Of a DNA stretch of 64,000 bases, positions 60,022-64,000 are shown piece after piece. The first letter of the stretch is position 1. Each line of letters opens with the position of its first letter. The notes under the pieces were generated by a model. It ran no database searches. It was not told the origin of the DNA and saw only the letters and a list, made by a program, of their open reading frames with translations. The position numbers and the translations under genes are program-made. The stretch is from an uncultured archaeon (GTDB taxonomy: Archaea; Thermoplasmatota; Thermoplasmata; Thermoplasmatales; Thermoplasmataceae): positions 940,457 through 1,004,456 of the forward strand of contig CP009479.1 of NCBI GenBank assembly GCA_000965745.1, read 5' to 3'.

Positions 60022-60675
60022 TCATGGTTCTGCAGCCACGACTCTTGCCATAGCACCGCTTCCGCTCCTCACCTTTAGCGGAAGGGCTGCAATAAAATAT
60101 TCCTTGCCCGTTTCAAGTTTGTCCAGATTGGCCAGGTCCTCAATCAGGAATCTCTGCCTTGCAAGAAGTGCCCTGTGGACCTTGAAATCTGAATTCTTGA
60201 ACGGCTCAATTCCCAGGGTATCTATTCCGATTACATCTATCCTGTGCTCATTGAGGAAAGGTACGGTGTCCATCGCAAGTCCGGGGAAATGTTTCTGAAA
60301 CTCGTCCGAAAAATCCCTCTTCCTGTCCCAACCTGTGTTTATAAGAATTATCCTGCCGTCGTATTCAGGTTTCCAGGCTCCCTCCAGGTCCTCCATGAAA
60401 ATCTCGTCATCGTGATGGGAGGGTCTAATTACATAACCACTACCCATTATGGATGAAAGGGGCGCCTTATCTATCGTTGCGCCATCCTGATGGAAATGAA
60501 AAGGTGCATCGATATGGGTCCCGCAATGAGTGGATGAGGAATATGATTCCATGCCAAACCCGTCTTTGTCCGGAGTTGCTATTGGTGAAATATTCAGCTC
60601 TACATTGCCCGGATAAAGGGGCATTTTGTCTTCAAGTGGAACACTTATGTCATAGTACTTGCTGAAGCCTATCAT
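60022..60675 (-). CDS. Cyclase family protein (kynurenine formamidase-like), copy 3
   Basis: Cyclase-family hydrolase of 217 residues, the usual length of bacterial kynurenine formamidase (KynB), shorter than copies 1 and 2. It begins YDISVPLEDKMPLYPGNVEL; the zinc motif is STHCGTHIDAPFHFHQDGA (about 48-66), followed by RIILINTGWDRKRDF and VIGIDTLGIEPF. It stands 63 bases after the class V aminotransferase gene on the same strand. Together they recall formamidase plus kynureninase, but tryptophan dioxygenase is not seen here and other amides are just as likely. Confidence 0.87.
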   Translation of the reverse strand: MIGFSKYYDISVPLEDKMPLYPGNVELNISPIATPDKDGFGMESYSSSTHCGTHIDAPFHFHQDGATIDKAPLSSIMGSGYVIRPSHHDDEIFMEDLEGAWKPEYDGRIILINTGWDRKRDFSDEFQKHFPGLAMDTVPFLNEHRIDVIGIDTLGIEPFKNSDFKVHRALLARQRFLIEDLANLDKLETGKEYFIAALPLKVRSGSGAMARVVAAEP

Positions 60676-60738
60676 GCTCCGTATAACAGGAAAATCACAA
60701 TAAAACTTTCTAAGTAAATAAAGAAATGGAAGATTAAC

Positions 60739-61857
60739 TTATTTTCCACTGTTCATTTCTGCAATTCTTCTTACTGCTTTCTCTATATCTTCACCAGTAT
60801 TGTAGAAATGCGGGGCAATTCTAAGCCCTATCCCTCTGCTCGAAGTAATGATCCCTTCGGATCTGAGCCTGTTCTCCATCTGGTGGGGCTCATTGACTAC
60901 AAAGGAAACCATGGCTCCCCTCTCTTCATCATTTTCAGGAGATATTGTTTTAAGCCCAAGCTCTGAACCGAGATCCATGGCTTTTCTTGTAAGGCTTGTA
61001 ATCTTCTCCCTTATTGATGGCACACCCTTTTTCAGGATGACCTTCAACCCGGTGATGCTTGCATACAAGGCAGGAATTGCCCAGGTGCCAGACTGGAACC
61101 GATCTGCACTGTCAGCATATTCCAGTTTCTCAGCTCCAAACTGGAATGGGTCTTTCTGTGAAAACCACCCTATGTAGGCAGGTTCAAGGTTTTTTATCAG
61201 CTCTTTTCTCACATAAAGAAAAGCCAACCCGGGAAGTCCAAGCAGATATTTTAGAGTACCAGCTGTAAGATAGTCCATGTCCATCTTTTTCACATCAATG
61301 GGGACATTCCCAATTGACTGGTAGGCGTCGACATAGATCTCAGAATTGCCTGAGTGTGCGTATTCACCTATCTGCTTCACGTTCTGCAGGAACCCGTTAA
61401 GCGAACTTACGTGTACCGCTGAAACGAGTCTTGTTTTTGGATTGATCACTTTCTTGTAATCTTCGGGCTCAATTCTGTAATTCCTGTTTTTAAGTGTAAT
61501 CACTTTGGCTCCAAACTTTTCCTGACCCAGAAGGACGTGATTGGAGGTGGGATATTCCATGTCGCTGATCACAAGCTCGTTCTTCCTGCTGTACTCGAAG
61601 GCGCTCAGAAGAGCCCCAAATGCAGAGGAAACTGAAAAATGCGGGGCAACCTCCTCCGGGTCTGCGTTAATCAGCCTGGCGAAAAGCTCCTTGACCTCAG
61701 AAACTTTCTGGACCCATGAATCCCAAGGGTTCCCGAATTCAATCAAATCCTGTTTATACTGCTCCATGGAATCAATCAGGCCCTGGTAAACCGGGGTGTG
61801 TGAACACCCCGCCAGGTAGGTGGTCCTGGTCACCATTTCGAAATCTTCACTGCTCAT
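60739..61857 (-). CDS. Class V aminotransferase family protein
   Basis: Fold type I PLP enzyme of the class V group (isopenicillin N epimerase, cysteine desulfurase, kynureninase relatives), 372 residues. Phosphate-side motifs are SVSSAFGALLSAFEYS and ISDMEYPTSNHVLLGQEKFG; the Asp that contacts the ring is in YVDAYQSIGNVPIDVKK and the Schiff-base lysine in YLTAGTLKYLLGLPGLAFLY (about 200). RFQSGTWAIPALYASI and RGIGLRIAPHFYNT close the fold. No cysteine-loop of desulfurases is evident. It starts inside the last 11 bases of the permease gene, so the two are coupled and its substrate is probably what the permease imports (inference). Confidence 0.87.
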   Translation of the reverse strand: MSSEDFEMVTRTTYLAGCSHTPVYQGLIDSMEQYKQDLIEFGNPWDSWVQKVSEVKELFARLINADPEEVAPHFSVSSAFGALLSAFEYSRKNELVISDMEYPTSNHVLLGQEKFGAKVITLKNRNYRIEPEDYKKVINPKTRLVSAVHVSSLNGFLQNVKQIGEYAHSGNSEIYVDAYQSIGNVPIDVKKMDMDYLTAGTLKYLLGLPGLAFLYVRKELIKNLEPAYIGWFSQKDPFQFGAEKLEYADSADRFQSGTWAIPALYASITGLKVILKKGVPSIREKITSLTRKAMDLGSELGLKTISPENDEERGAMVSFVVNEPHQMENRLRSEGIITSSRGIGLRIAPHFYNTGEDIEKAVRRIAEMNSGK

Positions 61858-63226
61858 TTTTCTTACCCGTCCTGAGATAGTATAGGTATGCTATCGAGAA
61901 AAATATTACTGTAACTACTCCGGAGGGTATTGTGATTTGAATTCCCGGTGTGAACCAAGTGCTGATCAGGACAGAAACAAGAAGCCCTATTCCGATAACA
62001 CTGAACACTGGAGCCCCTTTTATGTGGTACTGAAGCTTCGCCCCCTGGGAGGCTCTTCTTCTCCTGAACGAGAGATGGCTGATCAGGATTATGATCCACG
62101 TAAAAATTGCTCCGAACACAGCTATTCCGAAAAGGTCCAGATACGCAGATGTTGCACCAAAGCTGTAATCAAGATAAATCGAGAACGCGATTCCGATTGC
62201 AGCTATGATCAGTGCATTGAAGGGGACCTTGAACCTGTTCAGTTTCCCGAATGCGTCAGGTGCCCTCTTGGCTCTTGAGAGAGAGAACAGCATTCTTATC
62301 GTGAGGTAAATGTCTGTGTTGCTGCTTGACAGTGCTGCAGTCAGCACAACAAAATTCATCAGTGCTGCAGCAAAGGGGATTCCAATAAGGCCAAAAGCTG
62401 TTACAAACGGGCTCTCTGAAACACCGGCCTGAGTCCATGGGACCATTCCAACCATGATGAACAGGGATATCACGTAGAAAAGAACCAGCCTTACAACCAT
62501 TCCTCTCATTGCCCTTGGAACACTCTTGCCAGGGTCAGAGGATTCACCAGCAGTTACTGCAACAACCTCCACACCGATATAGGAGAAAAGAGCAACAACA
62601 GTCGCAAGCCATACGCCTTTGAAACCATGGGGGAAGAACCCTCCGAACGCTGTGTAGGCTGGTGTTATTCCGAACCTTGTAGCGCTAAGGAGCACGAATC
62701 CTCCCAGGATTATGAACACGATGATCGTAACGACCTTTATCATGCTGAACCAGTATTCGAAGGTTCCAAACGCTTTAACAGCTATTGCGTTGACAGACAG
62801 AAGGAGCAGTGCAAATATGCCAATCCAGACCACGGGAGTTACTCCGGGGAACCAGAGCTGCATATATATTCCGGCTGCAACCATCTCACCGCCTATTGCA
62901 ATTATCTGAGCAAACCAGTACACCCATCTCACAATAAATCCGGCATAATCGTTGATATAGGTTTCAGCGAAATTACCGAAAGAACCAGCGGAGGGCATCT
63001 CTACAGACATCTCTGAAAGGGCTATCATAACTGTAAGTGCTATGAAAGCGCCTATCATATATGAGAAGACAACTCCGGGGCCAGCGAGGCCAACGGCGAA
63101 ACCACTTCCGAGGAACAGACCTGTTCCAATGGCCGAACCAATAGAAATCATCAGCATCTGCCCGGAAGTAAGTTTTCTCTGGAGTCCAGCTTCCCTCTCC
63201 ATTATAGATTTTTCTTTTTCTACCAT
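61847..63226 (-). CDS. APC superfamily amino acid permease
   Basis: Amino acid permease of the AAT/LysP-like type, 459 residues and twelve helices. Signature near the N-terminus: LTSGQMLMISIGSAIGTGLF with LGSGFAVGLAGPGVVFSYMI (IGxAIGTGLF motif at helix 1), then ALSEMSVEMPSAGSFGNFAE and, in helix 6, SYIGVEVVAVTAGESSDPGK. These are the classic motifs of proteobacterial-type amino acid permeases. The ATG at 63226 is used; a GTG one codon earlier is possible. First gene of the unit permease-aminotransferase(-cyclase-threonine synthase). Confidence 0.9.
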   Translation of the reverse strand: MVEKEKSIMEREAGLQRKLTSGQMLMISIGSAIGTGLFLGSGFAVGLAGPGVVFSYMIGAFIALTVMIALSEMSVEMPSAGSFGNFAETYINDYAGFIVRWVYWFAQIIAIGGEMVAAGIYMQLWFPGVTPVVWIGIFALLLLSVNAIAVKAFGTFEYWFSMIKVVTIIVFIILGGFVLLSATRFGITPAYTAFGGFFPHGFKGVWLATVVALFSYIGVEVVAVTAGESSDPGKSVPRAMRGMVVRLVLFYVISLFIMVGMVPWTQAGVSESPFVTAFGLIGIPFAAALMNFVVLTAALSSSNTDIYLTIRMLFSLSRAKRAPDAFGKLNRFKVPFNALIIAAIGIAFSIYLDYSFGATSAYLDLFGIAVFGAIFTWIIILISHLSFRRRRASQGAKLQYHIKGAPVFSVIGIGLLVSVLISTWFTPGIQITIPSGVVTVIFFSIAYLYYLRTGKKNEQ

Positions 63227-63229
63227 CAC

Positions 63230-63942
63230 TATTCACCATTAAACAGGCACAACTTCTTATTTCCAATTCGAAGGCATGCCCGTACTTCTCCAGAACAAGA
63301 AAACCTGCTGCGGATGCCGCCTCCATCCCAGAAATAACATCGGAGAGAGTACTTGCCCAATCCGGTGCAGGATTGCGCGGCATGCTATCCCATGGGTCTC
63401 AGGATTGTACCTCAGTGGACACAGGTCTACAAAGGTCTTGAACTAGATTGGTCGTACATACAATTTGCAACTATAAAAATTCTTCCGTAAACTGAAATAT
63501 AAAACTTAAAAATAGTTAGATCTCACAAAAATAAACAATTATGGATTTAATTATATAAACTATTTGTAAAACATATCTCGATACAAACTTGAAAATCTTA
63601 TCATACCCATCAACGGTCTGGAAATATTCTCATATCTATTGGCGCATAAAGTAATGCTATATTTGGTATAACTACATTTCTCATGCATTTCTCATTTCAG
63701 AGTCTTCTTTCAGTAATTTATTCCAAAAGTGACTTGTCACCGGGCTGATAAGTTTTTTAAGATCACCAAATTGCAGCATTTTATGGAAGTGGGTTCGGCT
63801 GATCTATGTAATTTGCCGTAAGACCGGTCTCCACCACATAAAATACACGACTTAATTCGAAGCATAATTATATTTTAATATTTCTTCAACTGAATTATTC
63901 AAGGTATAAAGTTTAATAGGAGGTTTTCAATCGATAAATGGC
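63230..63942. other. 713-base intergenic region, largely featureless
   Basis: Between the permease gene and the start at 63943 there is no convincing complete gene. The part nearest the permease (about 63236-63383, minus strand) holds a 50-codon open stretch ISGMEAASAAGFLVLEKYGH that might be a decayed gene fragment. From about 63450 on the DNA is A/T-rich and shows no repeat, hairpin or RNA I can recognise, except the promoter-like sequence at its end. Confidence 0.5.
63905..63923 (+). promoter_or_regulatory. TATA box and AGGAGG sequence before the last gene start
   Basis: TATAAA at 63905-63910 and AGGAGG at 63918-63923 precede two ATGs (63938 and 63943). The first opens only nine codons; the second remains open to the window end. 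Confidence 0.4.
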
Positions 63943-64000
63943 ATGTTTCATGCTGGCGATAATCTGAAAAAGATGCTTGAAAGGGAGATTGCGTATTACA
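63943..64000 (+). CDS. Start of an unidentified gene (partial)
   Basis: From the ATG at 63943 the frame is open for 19 codons to the end of the window and reads MFHAGDNLKKMLEREIAYY, an amphipathic, charged N-terminus. A TATA box lies about 35 nt upstream. Too short to identify; it could begin a real protein or be chance. Confidence 0.35.
   Translation, partial: MFHAGDNLKKMLEREIAYY

Noticed and set aside
62973-63383. 136-codon minus-strand frame across the permease start
   Set aside because: Most of it is a shifted-frame shadow of the permease gene; only its first 50 codons lie outside and are reported as a weak possible relic.
1-64000. CRISPR arrays, rRNA genes, restriction or toxin-antitoxin systems, prophage genes
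   Set aside because: No regularly spaced repeats, no rRNA-like stretches and no gene of these types were seen in any part of the window.

Overview
The window looks like a chromosomal segment of a euryarchaeon, most likely class Thermoplasmata (inference). Archaeal markers are glycerol-1-phosphate dehydrogenase (archaeal lipid backbone), deoxyhypusine synthase, archaeal-type uS12 and uS7, a UPF0179 protein, a tRNA-Val gene without an encoded CCA, and many promoters whose TATA-like box lies about 24-30 nt before the start codon, as expected for leaderless mRNAs. Only some genes, mostly inside operons, carry a Shine-Dalgarno sequence.

The window has two halves. Bases 1 to about 23,150 are mostly ordinary chromosome: the end of a phosphate (pst) operon, a histidine phosphatase, an ABC-2 exporter, a YceI/HxlR divergent pair, an ornithine-cyclodeaminase-like dehydrogenase, deoxyhypusine synthase, small hydrolases, a complete five-gene oligopeptide ABC transporter, a methyltransferase, rps12-rps7, a YchF-type GTPase, UPF0179, egsA and a plant-type asparaginase, ending at tRNA-Val(GAC).

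Immediately after the tRNA lies what appears to be the 3' relic of an IS605-family tnpB with its terminal hairpin. From there to about 63,200 nearly every gene is catabolic or a transporter: four MFS carriers, two APC permeases, an NCS1 permease, two xanthine-dehydrogenase-type molybdenum hydroxylases (one a four-gene operon, one an isolated large subunit), three cyclase/kynurenine-formamidase-like proteins, an M20 hydrolase, two amidohydrolases, two SDRs, a haem-oxygenase-fold diiron-type protein, a LeuA-like DRE-TIM enzyme, an enoyl-CoA hydratase, a MaoC-fold protein, an HpcH aldolase, a 2-hydroxyacid dehydrogenase, an FMN 2-hydroxyacid oxidase, a fumarylacetoacetase-family hydrolase, a class V aminotransferase and a threonine-synthase-like enzyme. 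The tRNA plus transposon scar suggest an accessory catabolic island (inference). The enzyme set fits uptake and oxidation of carboxylates, amides, amino-acid derivatives or N-heterocycles, but no substrate can be named from sequence alone.

Likely transcription units: pstC-pstA-pstB (+); ABC permease/ATPase (-); oppA-B-C-D-F (-); rps12-rps7 (-); diiron protein-SDR (+); coxM-S-L-G-like (+); aldolase-dehydrogenase (+); APC permease-class V aminotransferase and perhaps cyclase-threonine synthase (-). Points deserving attention include an in-frame amber codon near the 5' end of one MFS gene, an inverted repeat centred on a permease start codon, a MaoC-fold protein lacking both catalytic residues, and molybdenum hydroxylases whose active-site loops match neither form of CO dehydrogenase.
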